Shown piece by piece: positions 1 through 9,490 of a stretch of 64,000 nucleotides of DNA. Source of the stretch: Cunninghamia lanceolata (taxonomy: Eukaryota; Streptophyta; Pinopsida; Cupressales; Cupressaceae); the NCBI GenBank assembly GCA_027924645.1, contig BSBN01001753.1, positions 1,054,001-1,118,000 on the forward strand, read 5' to 3'. The notes below the pieces were generated by a model. It worked only from the letters and a program-made list of their open reading frames with translations. It had not been told where the DNA came from and searched no databases. Numbering within the stretch: the stretch's first letter is position 1; each line of letters opens with the position of its first letter. Both the position numbers and the translations under genes were made by a program.

Positions 1-870
1 TAGGCTCATCATACAATACCTTGATATCCTTCAGGGTTTGCTTCATCCACAACACTTGTGTACAGCAGGATGCTACTACAATGTATTCTACCTCTGCAGT
101 AGATAAGGACATTGAATCTTGCTTCTTGCTCTGCCATGATCTGCTTCCTGAAAAGAAAGCACCACCACTTGTACTTCTTCTATCATCAACACAACCAACC
201 TAGTCAACATGAGTGTAAGCATTTAAATCAAATTCAGAACCTCTTGGATATCGTAGGCCATAGTCTGGAGTTCCTTTCAAGTATCTAAATATCCTTTTCA
301 CTGCCTTCTCATGTGTTTTCTTGCGATTAGCTTGACATCTCACAACCACACATACTGCATGCATAATCTCAGGTCTAGAAGTAGTCAAGTACAATAGTGC
401 TCCAATCATAGATCTATAAATAATTTGATCCACCTCCAGAGACTCATCATCTTTGCTCAAGTGACATCCAGTGGCCATGGGAGTACTCATTGGTTTTGAA
501 TCCTCCATACCAAACTTCTTCAACAACTCTTTGACATACTTAGCTTGAGAAATAAAGATACCACCATCTAGCTAAGTAATTAGAAGTCTAAGGAGGAAAG
601 GCATCTCACCAATCATAGAAATCTCAAACTCTTTTTTCATCTCCTCTGTAAATCTCTTACACATATCATCATCTCCACCAAACATTAACATATACTACAA
701 CTATCAATATCATGTCTCCTTCCTTGATGTAAAGATTGCTATCTATAGTACCTTTCTTGAAGCCCTACTAAAGTAAGTACTTGTCCAACCTAGCATACCA
801 AGCTCTAGGTGCTTCCTTAAGGCCATACAGAGCCTTCTTGAGTTTGCACACCATGTCTAGATATTCTGAT
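1..870 (-). pseudogene. Copia-A reverse transcriptase C-terminus and RNase H (partial)
   Basis: Conceptual translation of the minus strand gives the Copia RNase H block: [12 protein letters not shown] near 140-185, a SKKQ stretch near 120-130, SLSTAEVEYI near 80-110 and the VLWMKQTLKDI region near 20-60. The RT thumb region (MLKKFGMEDSKPMSTPMA) lies at 200-526. Breaks are obvious: the catalytic Y-V-D-D box near 680-695 reads YVN and then shifts frame; there is a stop at 200-202 just before the RNase H block; and the segment before the SKKQ motif is shortened. The frame differs from that of 873-2804, so at least one frameshift separates the two. The RNase H C-terminus is cut by the window edge. 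Confidence 0.85.
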
Positions 871-872
871 AT

Positions 873-2804
873 CTAGAAACCATCTAGTTGTTCAATATAA
901 ACCTCTTCCTCTAGGTCACCATTCAGAAATTTTGACTTAACATCCATCTGATATACCTTGAAGTTCTTATGAGCAGTAAGAGCAAGGAACGTTCTGATTG
1001 CCTCCATCCTTGCTATCGGAGCAAAAGCCTCCTCAAAATCAATACCTTCAACTTGTGTGTATCCTTTGCATACCAATCTTGCCTTGTTCCTTACAACTTC
1101 ACCTTCTTCATTCATTTTGTTATGGAACACCCATTTTGTTCCTATAACATTCTTATTTGCTGGTCTGAGAACCAATTCCCATGTCTGATTCTTCTCAATC
1201 TAATCCAATTCTTCTTCCATGTCTTTTATCCATCCATCATCCTTGCTGGCATCAGCAAGGTTTTTGGGTTCCACTTTTGATAACAAACACAAGTTTACTT
1301 GCTCATGTGTCTTAGCAAGCCTTCTCCTTGTTTGCACACCTTTATCCTTCTCTCCAATGATTTGATATGTTGAGTGGTTCTTATGAACATACTTTGTTGG
1401 AGTCTTAGGTATCTGCTCTGGTTCTTGTTCCTTTTCTTCTTTCACTTCTTCTTCATCTACAATGCATGGAAAGATATCAGATTCAGAGTCCTCTGATTCA
1501 TGTGAGATTTGATACATATCTTCATCTACCTTGACATTTGTGCTTTCAATCATCTTTCCCAATCTCTTGTTGTAGCATCTATAATCCTTGCTTCTGGTTG
1601 AGTAGCCAAGTAAGATTCCTTCATCACTTCTTGAATCAAACTTTCCTAGGTCTTCTTCATCTCTTCTGACATAACATTTGTTGCCAAAGATCCTGAAGTA
1701 TCTGACTATGGGAGGTCTTCCATACCATAGCTCATAAGGATTCTAAATGCTATTGACCCTTAGTTGCACTCTATTAATTAGATAGACAACAATATGAACT
1801 GCATCCTTCCAGTACATATCAGGCAGATCTGCATCTTTCAACATTGCCCTAGACATCTCTTGCACAGTCTTATTCTTTCTTTCCACTACCCCATTTTGAT
1901 GAGGGGTCCTAGGAGCTGACAGATGTCTCCTAATACCATTATCTTCACAAAACTTTTCAAATTCATTTGAATTAAACTCACCTCCTCTATCAGACGTCAA
2001 ACATTTAATCTTGGCATCAACTTCATTCTCAACCATAGATTTGAACACTTTAAATTTATCAAGAGCATATGATTTTTCTCTTAAGAAAGTAACCCAAGTC
2101 ATTCTAGAATAATCATCAATAAGTAACATGAAATACCTCTCACCTTGTTGACTCTTTACTCTGGTACGGCCACATAGATTAGTGTGAATTAGCTCCAATG
2201 GCTTTGAAGAAGAATACTCCTTGCTTTTGAACTTTATCTTTGTCTGCTTTCTCATTTGACATTCCCTGCATACTACATTTTTAGGCTTGATTATCTTAGG
2301 CATATCTCTCACTGCATTAGTAGAACTAATCTTTACCATATTATCAAAATTGTTGTGTCCCATTCTTTTGTGCCATAGCCAACAGTCACTAGATTGGGCT
2401 AACAAACATGTTCTTCCATTTACCTCCTTCAAATGATAGATGTCACCATATGTCTTGATACCTTCTGCAAATAATTTTCTGGACCCTGCCTTCTTGATTT
2501 CATAGCCATTGGCATAAAAGGTGAGATTATATCCCTTGCTGCACATCTGACTGGCACTAAGAAGATTGTGTTTTAGTCCTTTGACATAGAGGACATCCTC
2601 GGTCCTGTTCTTCCCATCAATAGTTATAGCATCATTTCCGTGGATTTGTGCTGACTCATCACCACCAAACTTAACAACACCACCATCCCACTTTACAAGG
2701 ATGATAAACTTCTCCTTGTCACTAGTCATAGGATTTGAGCATCCACTATCAATTACCCAAGCCTTGGCTTCTCCTCTTGCATGAAAGGCAGTCCATACAA
2801 CCAT
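873..2804 (-). pseudogene. Copia-A protease, integrase and N-terminal reverse transcriptase
   Basis: One minus-strand frame runs from 2804 to 873 with internal stops near 1743-1745 and 1200-1202. In order it encodes a Copia aspartic protease (WVIDSGCSNPM, near 2730-2765), a GAG-pre-integrase zinc-binding segment (LWHKRMGH...C..C, near 2260-2400), an integrase core with catalytic acidic residues in HTNLCG, DDYSRMTW and ERKNKT contexts (1840-2210), the integrase tail, and the RT start (NVIGTKWVF, then [20 protein letters not shown]). The stop at 1200-1202 falls at a codon that is glutamine in Copia-B here. The protease-to-RT order and length match Copia polyproteins. It is a decayed copy rather than a host gene. 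Confidence 0.9.
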
Positions 2805-2819
2805 TGATCTTTCATTGTT

Positions 2820-4150
2820 CTATTCTGTTTGCAAGGCATCATTGTTTTCACTTTTTCCAACATCATCCTTTTTGTCACCAACACTCAAATCCATGAAAAG
2901 TGTTTCATCATTTGAATCATCATGATCCTCATCTTCTGAAGAATAATTGCTTTCTATGGAATTTCCACAATTGAAACATTTGAAGGGTAACTTGCCTTTG
3001 TATTTGTTAGTTCCTTTCTTCAGTCTTCTCACAAAATTTGCTTCAACTTCATCAGATCTTTCATCTTCAACAACAACTTCTTCCTTTGTCTTCACATTGG
3101 CTTTGAAAACAACTTCTTTCTTTGGAGCATAATTGCCAAACTCTCTCATTTCAAAGGCAGTAAGGGAACAGAACAATTTGTCTATAGTGTATGTCTCCAA
3201 ATCAGCATTCTCCTCAATGGCAGATACCTTATGATTGTAAGATTTGGGAAGAGATCTTAGAACCTTCTTCACAACCTCATCTTCTTTCACTTCTCCACCA
3301 AGACCTGTAATGCCATTGACCACTTCATTCACTAGGATAATATATCCAGCAAAGTCTTCATCCTCTGACATTTTTAGGTTCTCAAATTTGCTCTTCAAGA
3401 TTTGCATCTTGGCTTGCTTTACTTTCTTATCTCCTTCATAAATGGTTTTAAGTTTATCCCAAACTTCTTGAGCATAACTACAACTCATTACATTTGAAAG
3501 TTCTGAATCAGCTAACCCACTCATGATAGCAAACTTTGTCTTGGAATTGTTATCATACTTCTTAACTTCATTTGCATCTGTAGGAATTGTAGCAGGAACA
3601 TTGTAACCAAACTTGATAGATTCCCAAACACCACACCCTAGAGAATTGATATAAGCTTCCATCCTTAGCTTTCAAAAAGCATAATTTGTTCAATCAAACC
3701 TAGGTATCTGTTGTTATATGGAGCCTAATCAGACTCGGAGGTTAAATTTTCCCCACTTTTATCGGCATGGTTTCCCCCCAAAATTATTTTATAAAGGCAT
3801 CGGGAGTTATTTTTCTATTGGCCGACATTAAAAAACCCTATTTTTGTAACTGGCATAAGCTTGATAAAAGTGGCTAAGGGTTAGGGTTTCTGATGAGATG
3901 TATTGTAGCATTTTGCAGTGGTATTGAGTTGCAAGGATTACTGGTTGTAATCGGTTTGATTTACTGGATAATAATATTGGACTCTCTGTTGGTGGATGTA
4001 GCTAAGTTTGGGTGAACCACGTTAAAACTTGTCTCTTGCTATTATTTTTTCTGTGTATTTCCATTCCTCTGTTTAATCTTTATTTGCATTTAATTAATAT
4101 CTTTTGCATGCAATTACTAACAATATCCTATTAGATCCATTTTGTGCCAT
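2820..4150 (-). pseudogene. Copia-A gag, interrupted
   Basis: This is the capsid/nucleocapsid gene. The likely start is the ATG at 4148-4150, 41 bp downstream of the PBS (minus strand), followed by a MAQNGS-type N-terminus. After a roughly 403-bp insertion (3720-4122) the frame resumes with a PRFD segment and then MEAYINSLG at 3662. Downstream comes the typical Copia gag UBN2-like helical region (MSGLADSELSNVM, WDKLKTIYEGD) and half of a zinc knuckle (FKCFNCGN near 2965-2985); the H and last C of the CCHC knuckle are missing. A TAG at 2820-2822 separates gag from the in-frame protease. Stops also lie at 3663-3720. Confidence 0.85.
3720..4122. other. About 403-bp insertion inside Copia-A gag
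   Basis: The segment splits the gag N-terminal coding sequence and is flanked by ATAT at 3716-3719 and 4123-4126, a possible 4-bp target duplication. Read on the minus strand it starts TGTTAGTAAT and contains AACGTGGTTCACC near 4013-4025, a motif type common just inside plant LTRs, so it may be an LTR fragment or a small non-autonomous element. It has no ORF. Boundaries are inferred from where gag homology stops and resumes. Confidence 0.5.
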
Positions 4151-4194
4151 CCCAGACCTTCCTCAAGCAATTAAGCTTCCCTTAGAGGAACCTA

Positions 4195-4206
4195 GCTCTG
4201 ATACCA
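4195..4206 (-). other. Copia-A primer-binding site
   Basis: The minus strand reads TGGTATCAGAGC, the standard plant retrotransposon site complementary to the 3' end of initiator methionine tRNA. It is separated from the LTR end by two bases (AT), as in Copia-B. Confidence 0.92.
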
Positions 4207-4208
4207 AT

Positions 4209-6560
4209 TGTTGAACACACCAAGATACTGAGAGGGGGGGTGAATCAGTATCTAAATAATCTCCCATTTTAACAACTTCAACTTATCCAGAGCATATTTA
4301 AAACTTAAGCATCACAGTATAATCATAAGCATGAAAGATTAACACAATGCACATCAACACATAACACCAGATATACATGGAAAACCCTAGAAGGGAAAAA
4401 CCATGGTGAGGATTAACTCACAATATATGAAGCTCAAATAACAACTTTGTTTTAGGGCTACAACCAAGGAAGCTTCTACTCCTTGAAGAAATTTGATTTA
4501 GGGTCACTCCCAAGGAAGCTACTACTCCCTAAAGACTTTGTTTTAGGCTCACTCCCAAGGAAGCTACTACTCCCTGAATTGTGAACACACTTACCAAAGA
4601 TTATAGTATGACAGTCCTTCTACTATCTAAAAATTGACATTGAAACTCACACCTTTAATGATTGCACTTCTTCCTCTTCACACTTTCTTCTGATGATCAA
4701 TCAGTTAGGCACACTCTATAATTGATCACTATCACAAATGTGTCTTAAAGATCAATTAGGACAGCATCAACAACTTCTGCTCTTTCTCCTTCAGTCGTAC
4801 ATCAATAATGCATTCATTTTGCTTTTTATCTACTTGTGAACCTTTTCAATCAACTTGCAATCACACTCTCCTAACTCAACTTGATTCACTATTTATACAT
4901 GATATTACATTGATTATTTTGCTTATTGACTAGATACAACATGAAAAATACATTTACAAGTCAGCCAAACAACACACAACATGAAACGTGTAGAAGATAG
5001 GTCCTAAGTGAAACCACATGTTACACCAACAGAAGATCCATTCCTTGCGGACACCAAAACTTGCTTAACCAGGTCCAAAACATCCTTCACAGCTTCAAAC
5101 ACCAAGGAATTACATCCACACACTCTGCTCATTTGGACATAGGACATATTTAAACAAAACACATGAAGACTTGAAGTATAACAGCCACATCAACTTGAAA
5201 ATCTTGTGCGGTACTAGAAACAAGAAAGATATTTATGAAACTTTTCTAGATGAGTCCACATGACTCATGCAACATCCCCAAACACTCCTTTGCCACCGCA
5301 CATCAAAGAATTATGCCGCACATCTTCAATCATGAACTCTGGGAACAGTCTGTCATTCGGGACATACTACAATATGCTTTCATTTGAAAAAATGAGTTGT
5401 GGACCACCAAGAACATTGAAACTACAAGGAATCATGTAATACACATCCATAAACATGTCCTCAAAACCACAAGGGCAATCATTCATTTTTGGAGGAATGC
5501 GGAAGAATTCCAATAGGCCTTCAACACTAGATTACTCTACTAGAACACATGTCAGTACTCTATCATGCATAACTTTCATAGCACAAGGACAAATGATCTA
5601 AAAACTTGGAATTATCACTTTCACAGCACCCTAAACATGGTTCTAGAACCATATGGCCATATCTATAAATGCAGAGGGATGCAGAGCATTCCATTGTCCT
5701 ACACAAAATATCTTTACTGTCTTCAATCAATCAACAACAAAACACTCTTCCGATAATGCAATCATCATGGAACTTGGAACATACATACTTTAGGCCATTA
5801 GTAGCATCAACAATACATCTGATCATCTTCATGCTTCTAATTCCCATATTAATATGAACTATATCTTCTCCCTTCTCTTGTTGGATGGGACATGACATCC
5901 AACCATGAACTGTATCTTCCTCTCTTGTTGGATGAGACATGACATCCAACCATAAAATGTATCTTCTTCTCTTGTTGGATGGGACATGACATCCAACCAT
6001 GAATTGTATCCTCTTCTCTTGTTGGATGGGACATGACATCCAACCATGAACAACATCACACCACCATGATAGTGTTAACATTAATGACAACCTAGTGATA
6101 GTGTTGACATCAATGACAACCCTAGGAGCCATATGTGTAATAGAATCCACCACACATGGCTGCAAAAGGGATGCAAAGCATAAGGCCAACTAGGCCTAGT
6201 AGGAAGAGACATCTATTGTAAGGGACGCATCCCCATTGTAGTCATATGTATTTAGTAAAATAAAAATAGAAGTAAGAAAGTAGACAAGTAGAATAGGAAG
6301 AAAAACAGTGAAGAGATTATACATCTGATGTAATATATGAAGTTGATATATATTTAAAGAATGATATATGGTTCTGATGCTTAGAATGAATGTTTAAATT
6401 ATGTATTATAAATTATTAGTTCTATTAATTTACTACATGATGATATTTCCTACCGAAAACCTTCTGATTATTCTCATACTATAATCACTAGGGTATAAAT
6501 ACAACATGCAAGATTTACTAGACTCAGAACTTCAGTCCGTGACTCCTTTTCTTGCCAACA
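4209..6560 (-). repeat. Copia-A 5' LTR
   Basis: On the minus strand the LTR starts TGTTGGCAAG (6560) and ends GTTCAACA (4209), giving TGTTG/CAACA terminal inverted repeats, and abuts the PBS. Length is about 2352 bp. The outer limit is supported because element X homology resumes at once at 6561. The partner LTR is outside the window, so the boundary cannot be checked by alignment. The 47-bp hairpin repeats lie within it. No gene is seen; small ORFs here come from the tandem repeats. Confidence 0.75.
5875..6050. repeat. Four 47-bp tandem repeats, each with a hairpin
   Basis: Units begin at 5875, 5922, 5969 and 6016 (CTCTTGTTGGAT...), an exact 47-bp period with a few substitutions. Each unit carries arms GTTGGATG and CATCCAAC around an 8-base loop (one arm base varies in the second unit). 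The array lies in the upstream half of the Copia-A LTR, where promoter and enhancer repeats are usual. Confidence 0.93.
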
Positions 6561-6935
6561 CAATGCAAAACATAAAAAAGTATTATACCTTCCATTTGAT
6601 GTTGAGATGTGCTCCTTAATTTTTTGTTGATGAGGGATGAATTGGTTGCTCAAACCTGTAGCATGCCCTTGCTTTCCACCTGATTAATTAAAATGACTTG
6701 AGGGATGATGCATTTATAGATTTTTGATGAAGAGGATCAAGGGTTTAGATTGATTTGAAAGATCAATGGATGAGGTTGATTGAGAGATTAGAGTTCATAA
6801 GAAGCCACCAAGTGTCACTTGGTGATTGATGCACATGATGAGGGTTTGGATTGAGAAGATTTGGATGGCTAAGATTTTCTAGGAAGAGATGGGAGGTGAG
6901 GATTAAAAGGTACTTTTTGGAACCGTGTGCAAGCA

Positions 6936-7110
6936 CTCACACATATGTGAGAAGAAACATGGGGATGTGTGATTAAGACAAGTGGTACTTCTTACACATG
7001 TGTGAGAAATGTAGGGAAGTGTGATTATGACAAGTAGGACTTCTCACACATGGGTGAGAAACATAGGGAAGCGTAATTATGACATGTAATTAATCTCACA
7101 CATGTGTGAG
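6936..7110. repeat. Four spaced palindromes CTCACACATGTGTGAG in the X LTR
   Basis: Copies at 6936-6951, 6991-7006, 7043-7058 and 7095-7110 are spaced 52-55 bp; the last is a perfect 16-bp palindrome and the others differ by one or two bases. Surrounding sequence (GTGTGATTA...GACAAGT) repeats with them. Degraded counterparts occur near 39117-39285 in the other LTR. Possible protein-binding repeats of the LTR promoter; function is inferred. Confidence 0.85.
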
Positions 7111-7253
7111 AATCACATATGTAAAATGAAGGGTGGAGATTACATTGGTTAAGTGAATGACTAGGATTGAAGATTAGTTTGACTTAGGATTAATGATGTA
7201 GATTTTAGGAATGGTAATTTTTAATTAGAAAAAATAGATGATGTGGATTTATC

Positions 7254-7424
7254 TTAGTTAATTAAATAAAATGATTTATTTAATTAACTAACATTAGTAC
7301 ATTATCTTAGCTAGTTAAACTTAATTAACTAATGTCAAGATAGACTAATTAAATAAAAATTTATTTAATTATCTAATGGGAAAGGGATAACCTAATTAAT
7401 TAAATAATTTATTTAATTAATTAG
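7254..7424. repeat. Three AT-rich hairpins in the X LTR
   Basis: A perfect 17-bp inverted repeat (arm TTAGTTAATTAAATAAA, 7254-7270 and 7275-7291, 4-base loop), a 12-bp one near 7342-7367, and a 16-bp one (7392-7407 and 7409-7424) follow each other. The first is unchanged in the other LTR (39424-39461) and the third is there with one mismatch (39557-39589). Confidence 0.9.
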
Positions 7425-7494
7425 TGCAGGAATGGATAAGGGATTAATGAGAGGAATTAGGTTAGGATGTGGTGGTAAATTTTAGGTGTCTACA

Positions 7495-7512
7495 TTTTGC
7501 CCCTCTTTGAGA
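7495..7512 (-). other. Element X polypurine tract
   Basis: The minus strand reads TCTCAAAGAGGGGCAAAA directly before the LTR start TGTAGACACC. This purine run is the expected plus-strand priming site and fixes the element's orientation. Confidence 0.8.
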
Positions 7513-8006
7513 TGGTGTTGTGACTAAGATAAGTAATAACATTTCAAAAAAAGATAAAGTATAAAGGTTTTCAAAGAGATGGGATTAGTGGAAGGATGGC
7601 CCAATCATTGGAAAGAAGGAAGTGATGAAGAGGAATGAGGTAGGGATGTCCCCTAGAGATGATAGGTGGGTTTGAAGAACACAGGTGTGTTCTCAAAATA
7701 AATGGAAAAGATAGATATCAAAGAGGAGGATATATGATTGGATATTAATGATGAAAGAAGGGATTAGAGGATAATAGATATAAGTAGGTATGGCATGAAT
7801 GTTGGGGATGAGAATATTGGTTGAAATATGGAGGGGAGGGAGATGCAAATGGGTGTGGTGGATGATAGGTATGCTTGTCAATTGAACAACTTGGTGTTTG
7901 ATAGACAATATGGCGCTATGCATAGTGGTATAAGGGACCATGATGGTGTTGTGTCATATGAATGAAGCATTGACCCAAAAGAAAATGTCACAAGTGAGCA
8001 TATGTT
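7513..8006. other. Element X internal segment A, no gene seen
   Basis: Internal sequence between the polypurine tract and the Athila insertion. It continues at 20131 once Athila is removed. GA-rich on the plus strand; the 82-codon minus ORF here looks like low-complexity translation and matches no retroelement domain. Confidence 0.6.
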
Positions 8007-8011
8007 GTATG

Positions 8012-9404
8012 TGTAGAGGAAAACTAATGCGTTGTAGACTTAACATAATTCAGGGGTAAACCTATCTAAATAGTCCACTCTATCATTCCGTTCCTACATT
8101 AAATTATCAACCAAGGAGCGTAAGCTTATGATGGCACTGCACTGTATGTGCCTTTAGGGCTCATATTCTTCCTAAACTATCTTATCCAAACCTATTCAAG
8201 CTATTCTAGTCTGTTGGAATTCACAAAAATGCAAGAACAGTAAAAATAGCTACAAAATCTAGTGGCTTCGGGTACCTGCAGCATGAGCTGTAGATGACTG
8301 TTATCAACAGGAAATTATAGAACTAACTCAAAACATCCAAAATGATAAAAGAACTAATGCTAACCTCCCGAGGACTTAAAGTTGATAAAGCATGCACTTG
8401 TTAATGAACCATACTACTTGTAATTTGACAACCAAAGAAATCTAAGTGACTCGTGATGTATCTATGTGCAAATGAAAAGTAGATTTAACAATGAATGCAT
8501 AAAGGAACAAGTAAATAAATGAAGTGAGGATCAGTACCTTGAGTGGCCAGCTCAGGGGACTAACTCACTTAACTGAGAATCAAATCTAGTTCAGATTTCT
8601 ACGCATCTTCATAACACATAGTTCATTCACTTCATATCATAAAACAAAATCTCTTTTTAGATTGTATTCAATAATGACATTCCTTAATAAAACATGTCTG
8701 TATCTTCCAATATAGAAAATAGAGTAACAATAGAGTAACAAATAAGTAACTAGAAATGAAGTAACTAAATTGACATCTAACTCATCCCTTCTAACTTATA
8801 CAAAAACGGGAGAGTTTTATGCAACTACTAACTGATCGCAACCATCAATCCATTCCTAGATACGAGGATACATGTTTGAGATCAATTTATTAATCTAACT
8901 GAATAGAGGAAGTAGAGTCCTATCCAAACAAGAACTCTTACGCAATGGTTCTCATGAAGAACACCCATAAGCTATGTTTGAAACAAGTCTTCTTCTTCTG
9001 CATATATTTCTGTCCATGATGGTTCACATTCATCCTCCAGCTGCCTGTACATTTGGCATCCAACTTCACTTCCTTTAATTCTCACATCTTCAGCTTCACT
9101 GCAAATGCTCATTTCCTTAATGACACGTTCTTGCTGCACAGGGGTTAATTCACAAAACATATGCACACAAATAACCTTGATGACTAAACCATAGAATTCC
9201 ATCTATATTGCATGCATACTTATATTTAAATCATTCAATTGATAACATCATCACCATATTCCATATTAAAAATATAGGTTCAAAGTATATAAAAAGACAA
9301 CATATAATGATGGTGATGTTGGTCAAGTGTCTAGAGGATCATATAGAAAAGTTCTTAAAAGCATATAAAACAACATAAAAAGAGGTCAATAATTCAGCCC
9401 ATAA
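8012..9404 (-). repeat. Athila 3' LTR
   Basis: It matches 18734-20125 end to end. On the plus strand it starts TGTAGAGGAA; its other terminus reads CCCATAA where the partner has CCCATCA, a mutated end. GTATG precedes it and the polypurine tract adjoins at 9405. Confidence 0.95.
8972..9202 (-). CDS. Small ORF inside the Athila LTR, conserved in both LTRs
   Basis: A 76-codon frame starting MEFYGLVIKV and rich in E, K and C. The other LTR carries the same frame from 19923 (MESYGLVMTV), stopped after 64 codons by a TAG at 19729-19731 but alignable beyond it. I do not recognise a domain. Conservation may only reflect LTR identity at insertion, since both copies derive from one template; coding function is doubtful. 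Confidence 0.3.
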   Translation of the reverse strand: MEFYGLVIKVICVHMFCELTPVQQERVIKEMSICSEAEDVRIKGSEVGCQMYRQLEDECEPSWTEIYAEEEDLFQT

Positions 9405-9416
9405 TTCCCCCCCAAC
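9405..9416 (-). other. Athila polypurine tract
   Basis: The minus strand reads GTTGGGGGGGAA directly before the LTR. This is the plus-strand DNA priming site. Confidence 0.88.
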
Positions 9417-9490
9417 TTAGCCTTTTGCTTGCCCTCAAGTAAAATCATAAAATTGAACACCTAGGGGAGAAGATTGTAGTGCAAAGTAAT

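Larger units (their letters stand above)
1..6565 (-). mobile_element. Copia-A LTR retrotransposon, 3' end outside window
   Basis: This is a Ty1/Copia element read right to left. It has an LTR (4209-6560), an initiator-tRNA-type PBS (4195-4206), gag, protease, integrase, reverse transcriptase and part of RNase H, and the window begins inside RNase H. The order protease-integrase-RT-RNase H is diagnostic of Copia. CAATG (6561-6565) would be one copy of the target duplication; the other copy and the 3' LTR lie to the left of the window. It was inserted into the 3' LTR of element X, whose homology to its other LTR breaks exactly at 6561. Many stops, a frameshift and a 0.4 kb insertion in gag show it is dead. 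Confidence 0.92.
6561..7494 (-). repeat. Element X 3' LTR (distal end removed by Copia-A)
   Basis: It aligns with 38745-39621 plus 59417-59454 over its whole length. The inner end on the minus strand is TGTAGACACC (7494), adjoining the polypurine tract. Homology to the partner stops at 6561, where Copia-A entered. It holds two kinds of conserved palindromes, entered separately. Confidence 0.88.

Noticed and set aside
3884..3897. Telomere-like GGGTTAGGG
   Set aside because: Only two imperfect units within a small insertion; not a telomeric array.
5875..6050. CRISPR-like direct repeats
   Set aside because: Units are contiguous with no unique spacers, and this is plant LTR sequence.
5731..6189. 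152-codon and overlapping minus-strand ORFs
   Set aside because: They read through the 47-bp tandem repeats in three frames; period 47 is not a multiple of three and the peptides merely repeat.
7693..7941. 82-codon minus ORF as a gene of element X
   Set aside because: His/Ile/Pro-rich reading of GGATG-type repeats without a domain.
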